A stretch of 64,000 nucleotides of DNA, from NCBI RefSeq assembly GCF_042682745.1, contig NZ_JBHUIO010000005.1:744001-808000 (forward strand), given 5' to 3'. Under the pieces are notes generated by a model. That model made no database searches, had not been told where the DNA came from, and was given only the letters and a program-made list of their open reading frames with translations. Positions 41,561 through 49,602 of this stretch are shown in pieces. A program made the position numbers and the translations under genes. Positions within the stretch are counted from its first letter, which is position 1, and every line of letters starts with the position of its first letter. The stretch comes from Tumebacillus_A lipolyticus (GTDB lineage: Bacteria > Bacillota > Bacilli > Tumebacillales > Tumebacillaceae).

Positions 41561-41836
41561 TTATCTCATAAAAGATTCGTATAACTTCTCGGCCACTTTT
41601 CTCAGGTCGACCTGATAGCTTCCGTTTTGAATCGACTCTTTTACCTCTGCGAGACGCTCTGCCCGCAACTCGTCCGCTTCATATGTGTCGCGCGCCATGT
41701 CCAGCGCAGCAGAGGAGATGGTCACACCATCGCGCTTCCCGCTCCCCGTGCCTACGGCGCCTTGCCCTTCGCGTGAACGCTCTGCGCTCTGGTACGCTTG
41801 CAGGCGGTAGATGCGAGCTGTATCGTTGATTTTCAT
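41561..41836 (-). CDS. flgM: FlgM, anti-sigma-D factor
   Basis: A 91-aa protein that holds SigD until the hook is complete. It opens MKINDTARIYRLQAYQ and has the conserved C-terminal sigma-binding helices (ADELRAERLAEVKESIQNGSYQVDLRKVAEKLYESFM, in parts); the N-terminal half is low-complexity and charged, as in the family. A terminator hairpin lies about 20 nt before its start, so an attenuated or own-promoter mode is likely. Confidence 0.93.
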   Translation of the reverse strand: MKINDTARIYRLQAYQSAERSREGQGAVGTGSGKRDGVTISSAALDMARDTYEADELRAERLAEVKESIQNGSYQVDLRKVAEKLYESFMR

Positions 41837-41854
41837 CCTGTTTCACCTCACAAA

Positions 41855-41890
41855 TAAAAAACCGACACATCAGATATTTCATGTATCGGT
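41855..41890 (-). terminator. Terminator between yvyF and flgM
   Basis: ACCGACACAT (41861-41870) pairs with ATGTATCGGT (41881-41890), one G-U pair; the minus strand then has TTTTTATTTG. It stops yvyF read-through just before flgM, leaving little space for a promoter after it. Confidence 0.75.
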
Positions 41891-41970
41891 CTTCACGCGT
41901 GTTCGGATAAGTATGATCTCGTGCAGTATGACGAAATGATCTTCGATTATCTCGCCATTCCTCACGCTTG

Positions 41971-42372
41971 CTACTGATCACGTCTATGATAATAGGCGTC
42001 GCGAAACTGGTCTCCGCTTCGGTTTTCCATCAGCTCTTGCTTGGTCTGTTCAAGCCCTTTGGTCAGGCGTTCCTTGCACGGTTTGCAATAGCGCCCTTCG
42101 ATCGTCGGGGCCCCACAGCTCTCACAGGGATAGTGGAGTTCCGGATTGTCCACGGTGGAGATGCGCCCTTCGCGTATCCACTTGATGATCAGCGAGACTT
42201 CCACCTCTGTCGCATCGCTCAGTTCGTAGAGGCTCGCGCGACGGTTCTCTTTCAGGTATTCTCGCACCGCATAAAACTGCTGCTCTTCCTCTTGTCTGCA
42301 TCGGGGACATACATTCACATGCACTTGTTGGTTGTATAGACGGCCACAGCCTTTACAGTTCGCAAGTCCCAT
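41971..42372 (-). CDS. yvyF: YvyF-like flagellar operon protein with zinc fingers
   Basis: A 133-aa protein homologous in position and pattern to YvyF/TIGR03826, which precedes flgM. It has four Cys pairs: C6/C9 and C22/C25 (N-terminal zinc knuckle), and CESC and CKPC near 83-98. A helix-turn-helix-like part (ATEVEVSLIIKWIREGRI) lies between. The function is uncharacterised in the family; it may be regulatory. The start ATG at 42372 follows GAGGAGGGTA. Downstream lies a terminator, then flgM. Confidence 0.88.
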   Translation of the reverse strand: MGLANCKGCGRLYNQQVHVNVCPRCRQEEEQQFYAVREYLKENRRASLYELSDATEVEVSLIIKWIREGRISTVDNPELHYPCESCGAPTIEGRYCKPCKERLTKGLEQTKQELMENRSGDQFRDAYYHRRDQ

Positions 42373-42726
42373 AGTTGGCTACCCTCCTCACCCATTACAA
42401 GATTTATTATAGCAAGAACGATTGATACGTTCCAAGCTCTTATTTTTGAACAGAGCGCACAAGGCGATGTAATCACCCGCTTGCCCCTTCGCGCACAACA
42501 GGTGCGAAAGGGGCAAAATCACTGGGGAAACCTGCCATCGATCAGCGCCAATCGCCAGCAGCAGCCAGCTTGAAAATCGCATCAAAAAAGAGCGCTTGGC
42601 CTCGAACTGGCTCACGCGCTCTCCTTATGGTTTTTGGTTGTGGACGATGCTCGCAAGATCTTTGCCAGACGCCGCACAGATGCTGCGAATCGCTCCTGAT
42701 CAAAACGAGCACTTCGCCCGTGAGCA
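42373..42726. other. Intergenic region comFC-yvyF
   Basis: No supported gene. It contains the comFC terminator (42583-42622) and a GC-rich inverted repeat TTGCCCCTTCGC...GCGAAAGGGGCAA near 42481-42516. A plus-strand frame at 42596-42817 is not supported by a start site or similarity. Confidence 0.6.
42583..42622 (-). terminator. Terminator after comFC
   Basis: AGAGCGC (42589-42595) pairs with GCGCTCT (42616-42622) around a 20-nt loop; six T follow on the minus strand. Confidence 0.65.
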
Positions 42727-43443
42727 CTATCTTGCGACGGTGAGCACATACACCGACCGCACGCCGACGCTGTGCAGCTTTTTGGCGCAGGCGTTGACCG
42801 TAGCGCCGGTCGTATAGACATCGTCGATCAGGCAGACGCTGCTCCCTTCCAACTCGGACGCCATCTTGGCGAGGCTGAGCGAATGCTCCATCGAAGCGAG
42901 GCGCATGTTGCGCCCCCGCGAAGCTTGGGAGCGAGACGAGCCCTGCCAGATCAGCGCCTGGCGAACTGGGACGCCCACCTTTTGGCTGAGCCCTTGCGCC
43001 AAGCGCTCCGCCTGATTGAAGCCTCTGACGCGCTCTTTGTCCTGCGCCATCGGCACGGGCACGAAGCTGTCGATCTCCAGATCGAACAGGTGGGACGCGT
43101 AGGCATCGGCGAGACGATCGACGAGCAGCGGCAGCAGTTCGAGCTTGCGCTGCTCTTTTAGCTGGAGGATCGAATCGCGCAACCGCCCCTCATACGGCCC
43201 GTAGGAAAATGCCCGCTGGAAAAAGCGCTCTTTGCGCCATGCGCAATCGGAGCATACGTCATGCTCTGGCATCTCGCGCCCGCAGATGCGGCAAAAAGGC
43301 GGGATGCCCGCCCTCAGCTGAGCTGTACAGGACGAGCACGCCGCCTCTTCGCCTGAAGTGAACGGTCGTTTGCACAGCAGGCACTGCTGCCGCTGCGGAT
43401 ACACGAGATTCAGGAGCGCATCCCAGAATCCCCCACCGCTCAT
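42727..43443 (-). CDS. comFC: ComFC, competence-associated phosphoribosyltransferase-like protein
   Basis: A 238-aa protein with an N-terminal zinc-ribbon (CLLCKRPF, CSSC, CRICG, CSDC in the first 70 residues) and a PRTase domain with the signature VCLIDDVYTTGATVNAC near 210. ComFC takes part in ssDNA uptake in transformation and may have a repair role. The ATG at 43443 overlaps the degV stop (ATGA). In B. subtilis comFA and comFB stand between degV and comFC; here both are absent. Confidence 0.92.
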   Translation of the reverse strand: MSGGGFWDALLNLVYPQRQQCLLCKRPFTSGEEAACSSCTAQLRAGIPPFCRICGREMPEHDVCSDCAWRKERFFQRAFSYGPYEGRLRDSILQLKEQRKLELLPLLVDRLADAYASHLFDLEIDSFVPVPMAQDKERVRGFNQAERLAQGLSQKVGVPVRQALIWQGSSRSQASRGRNMRLASMEHSLSLAKMASELEGSSVCLIDDVYTTGATVNACAKKLHSVGVRSVYVLTVAR

Positions 43444-44282
43444 TGCTGATCGTAGATGAAGCCGATCAGACCAGGTCCGACGTGCGTGCCGATCACCGGG
43501 CCGATCTGGGCGGTGGAGATGCTTGCGCCTGGGAAGTTCGCTTTCGCCTGCTCCGCCACTTCGGCCGCGTCTGACGGGTTGTCCGTATAGACGATGGTCA
43601 AGGTGAGGTGCTTGTTCGGATCTTGCGCCGTCTTGACCAGCTCGGTGATGCGAGCGAGCGACTTTTTGCGCGTGCGCACTTTTTCCAGCAGTTCGAGCTT
43701 GCCGTCCTGTACGTGCAGGATCGGCTTGACCTGCAACAGCGAGCCGATCAGCGCAGACACGCCGGAGATGCGCCCGCCGCGGTGCAGGTGGTCGAGCGAA
43801 TCGACGATAAAGTACGCTTTGATCGATTCGACCATCGCGTTCAGCTTCGCGGCGATCGCCTCCTTGTCCAATCCTTGCTCGATCATCTCGCAGGCGGCGA
43901 GCACGAGGCGCGCCTGACCGGAAGCGGTGATCTTCGAATCGATGACGCTGATGTCGCCCTCGACCATGCGCGCTGCCGTCTCCGCCGAGTGCGCAGTGCC
44001 CGAGAGGTTCGAGGAGATGAAGATGCCGATGATGCTCTCGTGCGTTTGGAGCAAGCGCTCATACGCTTGTACCATCTCGCCAACGGAAGGCTGTGAGGTG
44101 GTCGGCAAGCTCTTCTCCGACGCCAAGCGTGCGAAGAACTGATCGGCGGTGATATCCACGCCTTCCTTGTGGCTCTCCTGCCCGAAGTTCACCATCAGCG
44201 GCACTACCGTGATTCCAAATTTATGAATCGTGTCGGTCGGTAAATAGGCCGTACTGTCTGTTACGATCGCAATTTTGTTCAT
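43440..44282 (-). CDS. degV: DegV family fatty-acid-binding protein
   Basis: A 280-aa DegV protein (FakB-like) with the opening KIAIVTDSTAYLPTDTI, the fatty-acid pocket residues in FISSNLSGTAHSAETAARM, and the conserved C-terminal GPVIGTHVGPGLIGFIYD. FakB proteins present fatty acids to the FakA kinase; a specific role here is unproven. The ATG at 44282 follows AGGAGGCAG. It is coupled to comFC by an ATGA overlap. Confidence 0.9.
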   Translation of the reverse strand: MNKIAIVTDSTAYLPTDTIHKFGITVVPLMVNFGQESHKEGVDITADQFFARLASEKSLPTTSQPSVGEMVQAYERLLQTHESIIGIFISSNLSGTAHSAETAARMVEGDISVIDSKITASGQARLVLAACEMIEQGLDKEAIAAKLNAMVESIKAYFIVDSLDHLHRGGRISGVSALIGSLLQVKPILHVQDGKLELLEKVRTRKKSLARITELVKTAQDPNKHLTLTIVYTDNPSDAAEVAEQAKANFPGASISTAQIGPVIGTHVGPGLIGFIYDQQ

Positions 44283-44636
44283 GTTCTGCCTCCTGAAAAA
44301 TAGAGGATAAATTCTGATATCTATTTTCCATTATATCTTAAAGAGTAAAATCGTCCAGTTGGTTCGAAGAAAAAGGCGACAGAGATGGCTTTTCACTCGC
44401 TTTTTCACTCGTTTCTCTGCAAAGCGAATAAGAGCAGCCCAATTTTTTACCGGCACGCTCCTTCGCATGGTCATTCGTAGACAGGGAATCTGTGTCCTGC
44501 ACATCGCTGCTCTCCCGGACGATTCCCTGCTGACTTGCTGACGACCCCCTGCTGATGAATCGGCGGCTGTGCATCGTTCGATCGATGTGCGGTGGTCATC
44601 CCTGCTTTGCGCACGGCTCAGCCCTTCGCTGTCGCC
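44283..44636. other. Intergenic region degV-pncB
   Basis: No supported gene. The minus-strand frame at 44338-44574 (78 codons) lacks a Shine-Dalgarno and any recognisable motif. A small inverted repeat GCATCGTTCGATCGATG lies near 44573-44590 but is not followed by a T run. The stretch just before degV (44283-44340) is A+T-rich and probably holds its promoter. Confidence 0.5.
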
Positions 44637-46079
44637 CTACATCTTGTACTTCTCGATCATCTCTCGCTTCAAGCTCCAAGCTCGCTCGCTGAGGTTGACG
44701 CGGTACTTCTCCGGATTGAGCTTGCGCAAATATTCGGGCCACAGCGTTGCGATCTGCTGTTGGTGATACGCGCGGATCTCCTCGCTCGTCGGCAGCTCAT
44801 ACACCTGTTTTCCCGCGCGAAAAATCGGTTGGAGCAAGCTTACCGCATCGTAGCGCTCCGCCAGTTTGCCGAGGTAGGGGTGGATCGGATCGAACAGCTT
44901 GAGCGGCTCGCCGCGCACGACGTCCTCCTCCCCCTGCAAGGCGATATAATCGGCGATCGCTTTCCCCGTCTCCCGGTCGAAGAGGCGATACACCTCTTTC
45001 AGCCCAGGCGTCGTGATCTTTTCAGGATTGCCAGAAATTTTGATCGTCGGTACCAGCGCTCCATCCTCCTCTTTGGCGACAATCTTGTAGACGCCGCCGA
45101 GCGAGGGCTGGTCGGCCGCCGTGATCAGCTGGGTTCCCACTCCCCACAGGTCGATTCTCGCCCCTTGTGATTTCAGGTTGAGAATCGTATGCTCGTCCAG
45201 ATCGCTCGATGCCACGATCTTCACATAGTCGAGCCCCGCGCGATCTAACATCTCACGCGCTTTGATCGACTGGTAGGCGAGATCGCCGCTGTCCAGCCGG
45301 ATCGCGCTCATCCGCCTGCCCCGCGCCTCCATCGCTTTGGCGACTTTGATCGCGTTCGGCACGCCGCTCTTGAGCGTGTTGTAGGTGTCGACGAGCAGCG
45401 TCACCTGATTGGGCAACGCCTCTGCGTACTGGAGGAACGCCTCCTCTTCCGTATGATGATCCTGCACCCACGAGTGCGCATGCGTGCCTTTCGTCGGAAT
45501 GCCGAACATCATGCCGGCCAGCAGGTTGGAGGTCGCGTCAAATCCGGCGATGTATGCAGCTCGTGCGCCCCAGATGGCCGCATCAGCCTCCTGCGCCCGT
45601 CGCGACCCGAATTCGAAAAACACATCGTCGGGCGACACCCCTTTGATCCGCGATGCTTTTGTTGTGATCAGCGTCTGGAAGTTCATGAAGTTCAAAACGG
45701 CAGTCTCGATCAGCTGCGTCTCAAAGATGCTCCCCTCCGCGCGGATCAGCGGTTCTTCTGGAAATGCGAGCGTTCCCTCCCGCATCGCATACAGGTTGCC
45801 TCGAAAGCGAAACGACCGCAGCGCTTCGAGAAACTCCGGATCGTACCGCTCCTCCTGCTCGCTCAGATAGCGGATCGCCCGCTCGTCAAACTGAAGTCCA
45901 CGAATATATTCAACAATTCGCTGAAGACCAGCAAATACAGCATATCCATTGCCAAACGGCAGCTTGCGAAAAAACGCCTCGAACACCGCCCGATGCTGAT
46001 CGGTGCCGTGCTTCCAGTGCGCATACATCATGTTGATCTGATATTTGTCCGTATGTAGGGCTAAATTTTCGTACTGCAT
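44637..46079 (-). CDS. pncB: Nicotinate phosphoribosyltransferase
   Basis: PncB makes nicotinate mononucleotide from nicotinate and PRPP for NAD salvage. The 480-aa protein has the conserved TDKYQINMMYAHWKHG opening, the active-site region EFGSRRAQEADAAIWGARAAYIAG, GTHAHSWVQDH with the catalytic His, and IRLDSGDLAYQS. The length fits the class with the extended C-terminus. The ATG is at 46079. It is a single gene; a NiaR-type operator was looked for but not recognised. Confidence 0.95.
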   Translation of the reverse strand: MQYENLALHTDKYQINMMYAHWKHGTDQHRAVFEAFFRKLPFGNGYAVFAGLQRIVEYIRGLQFDERAIRYLSEQEERYDPEFLEALRSFRFRGNLYAMREGTLAFPEEPLIRAEGSIFETQLIETAVLNFMNFQTLITTKASRIKGVSPDDVFFEFGSRRAQEADAAIWGARAAYIAGFDATSNLLAGMMFGIPTKGTHAHSWVQDHHTEEEAFLQYAEALPNQVTLLVDTYNTLKSGVPNAIKVAKAMEARGRRMSAIRLDSGDLAYQSIKAREMLDRAGLDYVKIVASSDLDEHTILNLKSQGARIDLWGVGTQLITAADQPSLGGVYKIVAKEEDGALVPTIKISGNPEKITTPGLKEVYRLFDRETGKAIADYIALQGEEDVVRGEPLKLFDPIHPYLGKLAERYDAVSLLQPIFRAGKQVYELPTSEEIRAYHQQQIATLWPEYLRKLNPEKYRVNLSERAWSLKREMIEKYKM

Positions 46080-46414
46080 CCTTTACACCTTACCTTGTCC
46101 GGCTAAACCGTGAGAGTGATAGATGATGGTGAAAACTGACTGACCTGTTTCTCTCGATACAAAGGGGGAATAAATTTATGCATTCCCTCAGATGTGATCT
46201 TTCATCCTCTTGCCTCTTGTCCCGTTCATCGCTCACCTTCAGACATCGCTACAAGCTTTCCGAGCACCTCTGCTCCACACAGCAGCACCGCCGGAGACCA
46301 CTTCTTGTTGCGCATCCCGTTCCCCCCTCGCCGTTATCTTTCCTCTCTTTATTCTCGCCATCGAACAAATCGCCTGCCACTTCCTTTCGCGACGAGATGA
46401 TCCCCACCGCTCCC
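46080..46414. other. Intergenic region upstream of pncB
   Basis: No confident gene. A plus-strand ATG at 46178 has a strong Shine-Dalgarno (AAAGGGGG), but the protein is low-complexity and then runs antisense through the DUF4287/DUF5655 gene, so I do not annotate it. The pncB promoter should lie at the low-coordinate edge; no clear motif is seen. Confidence 0.5.
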
Positions 46415-46417
46415 AAA

Positions 46418-46441
46418 CAAAAACAGCACCCGCAGGTGCTG
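46418..46441 (-). terminator. Terminator after the DUF4287/DUF5655 gene
   Basis: CAGCACC (46424-46430) pairs with GGTGCTG (46435-46441); TTTTTGTTT follows on the minus strand directly after the stop codon. Confidence 0.85.
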
Positions 46442-47014
46442 TCAGTTCGCTTCATAGGCAAGCCCGAGCAAGCCGCGGAGCTCCTCATCCAGATCGGCTT
46501 GCTTGTCCAGCGAGAATTTCAGCTTCAGCCGCTCGTTAAAGCCCAGTCCTTTGGACGATTCCAGCCGATCGGAGCTCACCGCGTCCGGCAGGGCGAGCCC
46601 GACCTGCAGCTTGCCTTTGTGCGGCTTGAGGACGGCAAACTGCTTCTTGCGATAAAACGGCACATACGTCTTGCAAGGACGCGCCTCGACACCTTCGCCG
46701 AGCGCCTCGATCTCGCCTTTCATCCACTCGTACAGCTCGCGCAGCGCCGCATGATCCCCCTGGAACTGCGCGTCGACCAGCTTGTCCCCGTCCGAGTAAA
46801 TGCCGGTCAGGCTGTTGCCGTCCAGATGGTTCATGATCAGGTAGGCGGTGCTCTGCCCCAAGCCGTATTCTTCCTTGATCCACTTCATCCGCCCTTTGCC
46901 ATCAGGAACGCCGTCGCGCCTCGCCTTCTCCACCCACTCTTCCAGCGTGCGCCCCGTGCGCTTCTTCATGCTGGCGATCATCTTCGCTTCCATGTTTTGG
47001 ACGGTGGTCGTCAT
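46442..47014 (-). CDS. DUF4287/DUF5655 domain protein
   Basis: A 190-aa cytoplasmic protein. The N-terminal half (MKKRTGRTLEEWVEKARRDG.. and MKWIKEEYGLGQSTAYLIMNHL) resembles DUF4287; the C-terminal half (KTYVPFYRKKQFAVLKPHKGKLQVGLALP) resembles DUF5655, a PDDEXK-like or transport-associated domain. The ATG at 47014 (GAGGGAGGGG upstream) is preferred to the in-frame start 17 codons upstream that lies outside the homologous region. The function is unknown. Its own terminator follows; the phoR terminator lies between it and phoR, so it is probably an independent unit. Confidence 0.8.
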   Translation of the reverse strand: MTTTVQNMEAKMIASMKKRTGRTLEEWVEKARRDGVPDGKGRMKWIKEEYGLGQSTAYLIMNHLDGNSLTGIYSDGDKLVDAQFQGDHAALRELYEWMKGEIEALGEGVEARPCKTYVPFYRKKQFAVLKPHKGKLQVGLALPDAVSSDRLESSKGLGFNERLKLKFSLDKQADLDEELRGLLGLAYEAN

Positions 47015-47065
47015 CTGCGTCCCCTCCCTCTCCGACTTCTGCTTCCAGCATACCCGTTTCAGCAT

Positions 47066-47094
47066 GAAAAAAACAGCGCCGACTACGGCGCTGT
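47066..47094 (-). terminator. Terminator overlapping the phoR stop
   Basis: ACAGCGCCG (47073-47081) pairs with CGGCGCTGT (47086-47094); seven T follow on the minus strand. Confidence 0.85.
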
Positions 47095-48885
47095 CTCGTT
47101 TCCGCTCTGCTTTTTCGGCAGGTAGATCACAAACTGACTGCCTTTGCCGACCTCGCTTTTCACCTCGACATGACCGTGATGGCCTTCCAAGATGTGCTTG
47201 ACGATCGCAAGGCCTAGCCCGGTGCCGCCCGAGCGGCGGGCGCGCGCTTTGTCCACCCGGTAAAACCGCTCAAACAGGCGCGGCAGATCTTCTGCCGGAA
47301 TCCCGATGCCCGTGTCCTGAACGGTCAGCACCACCTCGTCCTCCACCTCCGCTACGGACACCCGCACTTCGCCGCCAGACGGGGTGTAGGCGATCGCGTT
47401 GCCGATCAGGTTGATCAGCACCTGCGCGATGCGATCCGCATCGCCCTCCAGCATCACAGGCTCTTGCGGCAGGTCGAGATGCAAGGTCAGACCTTGCCCC
47501 TCCGCTTGGTGCGCATACTTTTCGACCGTGCGCTGGGACAGCTTCACGATGTCGAACGGCTCGTGCTGAAACACGATGAACCTCGACTCGATCTTGGACA
47601 GCTCAAGCAGATCGGTGACCAGCCGCTTCAGGCGCTCCGACTCGTCATGGATGATCTGCAAAAACTGCCGCGTGATCTCCGGGTCGTTCAGCGCACCGTC
47701 GAGCAGCGTCTCCGAAAAACCTTTGACCGCCGTGATCGGCGTGCGCAGCTCGTGGGAGACGTTGGCGACAAACTCGCTGCGCATGCGCTCCAGGCGCCGC
47801 CACTCTGACACGTCGTGCATCAGCACGATCGCCCCGGCGATGCGCCCATTGTTGGAGAAGATCGGCGTGATGTGCACTTCGACCGTCCGCTCGACCGGCT
47901 TGTGCAGCGTGATCTCCTTTTTCTGCGCCGTGCCGACCAGGATCGCTTCATCGATCATCGCCGACAAGCCAAAATTGTAGCCGCCTTCCCAGTGCCACTT
48001 CTGCAGCAGCTCTTCGGCCGTGCTGCCGATCATCCGCTCCATCGCCGCATTGACCAGCGTCACCCGACCGGAGCGGTCGACGACGATCACGCCGGAGACG
48101 AGATGCTTCAAGATCCCTTCGAACTTGCCCTTCTCCTGCGTCAGATCTTCGATCTGCTCCGACAGGCGCGAGGCCATCGCGTTGATCGAATCGGCCATCA
48201 CCCGCAGCTCGTCGCGCCCGCGCTGGTGGATGCGCTCATCGAACGCGCCCGATGCGATCTTGCGCGTGCTTCTGGTGATCGCTTCGATCGGCGCCGCGAT
48301 GCCATGTGCGAAGCGCAGCCCGAACAGGCTGGCGACGATCGCGACGATCAGCAGGGACATCCCGATGCGCCCCCACAGCGCTTGCAGCGTTTCGTGCGCG
48401 CCTTTTAACGGCACGCCCATCCGCATGATCGCGACCGGCCCGTGCTCCCCATAGACCGGCACCGCCAGATGCAACACGTTGTAGGCCGAGTAGGGCACTT
48501 TGCGGATGTGCAGCCCGACACTGCCGTTCGTCGCAGCTTCCACCTCTGGATTGTCCAGCTGGTTCTGCCTCGACTCGTTGTCGCTCAGCGTGTCGAGCAT
48601 GACGTTTCCGCGCAGATCGATCAGGGTGACCCTCGCCGCCAGCGCCATGCCGGTGCGGGAGATCATATCATAGACGCGCTCCTTCTGCCCCGGCGTGTCG
48701 TACGTCTCCAGGTGCGGCGCGACCCAGGTGGCGAGCAGCGTGGTCTCTTCTTTGACTTGGGATTGCAGATTGTCCATAAACACTTTCTCGACGAACTGAA
48801 GCATGTACACGCCAAAGATCGACAGGGCGAGCACAATCAGCACCAGATAGGTCAGCACAATCCGCCAGCGGATGCCTCGGATCAT
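47083..48885 (-). CDS. phoR: PhoR-type sensor histidine kinase
   Basis: A 600-aa membrane sensor: helix at about 8-30, an extracytoplasmic domain at 31-170, a second helix at 171-192, then HAMP (about 193-245), PAS (about 255-360) and the HisKA/HATPase_c core with the phospho-acceptor H378 (SHELRTP), NLIGNAIAYT, DTGIGIP and GGTGLGLAIVK. It senses phosphate limitation in the Pho system. The ATG at 48885 is directly adjacent to the phoP stop. PhoR rather than WalK is suggested by pst genes and a Pho box in this window. Confidence 0.88.
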   Translation of the reverse strand: MIRGIRWRIVLTYLVLIVLALSIFGVYMLQFVEKVFMDNLQSQVKEETTLLATWVAPHLETYDTPGQKERVYDMISRTGMALAARVTLIDLRGNVMLDTLSDNESRQNQLDNPEVEAATNGSVGLHIRKVPYSAYNVLHLAVPVYGEHGPVAIMRMGVPLKGAHETLQALWGRIGMSLLIVAIVASLFGLRFAHGIAAPIEAITRSTRKIASGAFDERIHQRGRDELRVMADSINAMASRLSEQIEDLTQEKGKFEGILKHLVSGVIVVDRSGRVTLVNAAMERMIGSTAEELLQKWHWEGGYNFGLSAMIDEAILVGTAQKKEITLHKPVERTVEVHITPIFSNNGRIAGAIVLMHDVSEWRRLERMRSEFVANVSHELRTPITAVKGFSETLLDGALNDPEITRQFLQIIHDESERLKRLVTDLLELSKIESRFIVFQHEPFDIVKLSQRTVEKYAHQAEGQGLTLHLDLPQEPVMLEGDADRIAQVLINLIGNAIAYTPSGGEVRVSVAEVEDEVVLTVQDTGIGIPAEDLPRLFERFYRVDKARARRSGGTGLGLAIVKHILEGHHGHVEVKSEVGKGSQFVIYLPKKQSGNETAP

Positions 48886-49578
48886 CTATTCACCTCGAAT
48901 GAGCTTGTAGCCGACTCCCCGCACCGTCTTGATAAACTCCGGCTGTTTCGGGTCGCGCTCCAGTTTATCGCGCAGATGGGAGATGTGCACATCGACGATC
49001 CGCGTGTCGCCGGCAAACTCATAGCCCCACACTTTGTCGAGCAGGTGGTCGCGGCTCATCACCCGCCCCATGTGCTTCGCCAGATAGTGCAACAGCTCAA
49101 ACTCGCGAGGCGTCAGATCGACGCGCTCGCCGCGCACCGTCACCTCGTAGCGGTTGATGTCGAGCACGATCTCCCCGCAGTTGTACACGCCCTCTTCGGA
49201 GCTGCCCTCATCGTTCGCCCGGCGCAGCACCGCTTTGACGCGCGCCACCAGCTCGCGCGGCGAAAACGGCTTGGTCACATAGTCGTCCGCTCCCATCTCA
49301 AGTCCGAGAATGCGATCCACCTCATCATCCTTTGCTGTCAACATGATGATCGGCGTGGAGATGCCCTCTTTGCGCAGGCGCTGGCAGAGCTCCATGCCGC
49401 CGATGCCGGGCAGCATCAGGTCGAGCACCACCAGATCGGGCCGTGGAGTCTCCGCCATGATCGCAAGCGCCTTGGTGCCCGTATCGGCGGTCAGGACTTC
49501 AAAACCAGCCTGTTGCAAATTGTATTCCACCAGCTTCGAAATCGATTCTTCATCATCTACGACAAGTACGCGAGACAT
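48886..49578 (-). CDS. phoP: PhoP-type response regulator
   Basis: A 230-aa OmpR-family regulator with the phospho-acceptor D53 (LVVLDLMLPG), the acid pocket DDE (8-10), K103 in the conserved VTKPFSPRELVARV segment, and a winged-helix DNA-binding domain (LTPREFELLHYLAKHMGRVMSRDHLL then VDVHISHLRDKLERD). It should bind the TTTACA-type repeats upstream of pstS. The ATG at 49578 follows GGAGGTGC. It is co-transcribed with phoR. Confidence 0.9.
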   Translation of the reverse strand: MSRVLVVDDEESISKLVEYNLQQAGFEVLTADTGTKALAIMAETPRPDLVVLDLMLPGIGGMELCQRLRKEGISTPIIMLTAKDDEVDRILGLEMGADDYVTKPFSPRELVARVKAVLRRANDEGSSEEGVYNCGEIVLDINRYEVTVRGERVDLTPREFELLHYLAKHMGRVMSRDHLLDKVWGYEFAGDTRIVDVHISHLRDKLERDPKQPEFIKTVRGVGYKLIRGE

Positions 49579-49602
49579 AGTGCACCTCCGCTGTAATTTG
49601 GC

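Noticed and set aside
44338..44574. 78-codon minus-strand frame between degV and pncB
   Set aside because: No Shine-Dalgarno, no recognisable motif, Ser/Glu/Lys-biased; treated as non-coding.
46178..47125. Plus-strand frame with a strong Shine-Dalgarno, 315 codons
   Set aside because: The translation is low-complexity (Ser/Pro/Arg/His-rich) and most of it is antisense to the well-supported DUF4287/DUF5655 gene.
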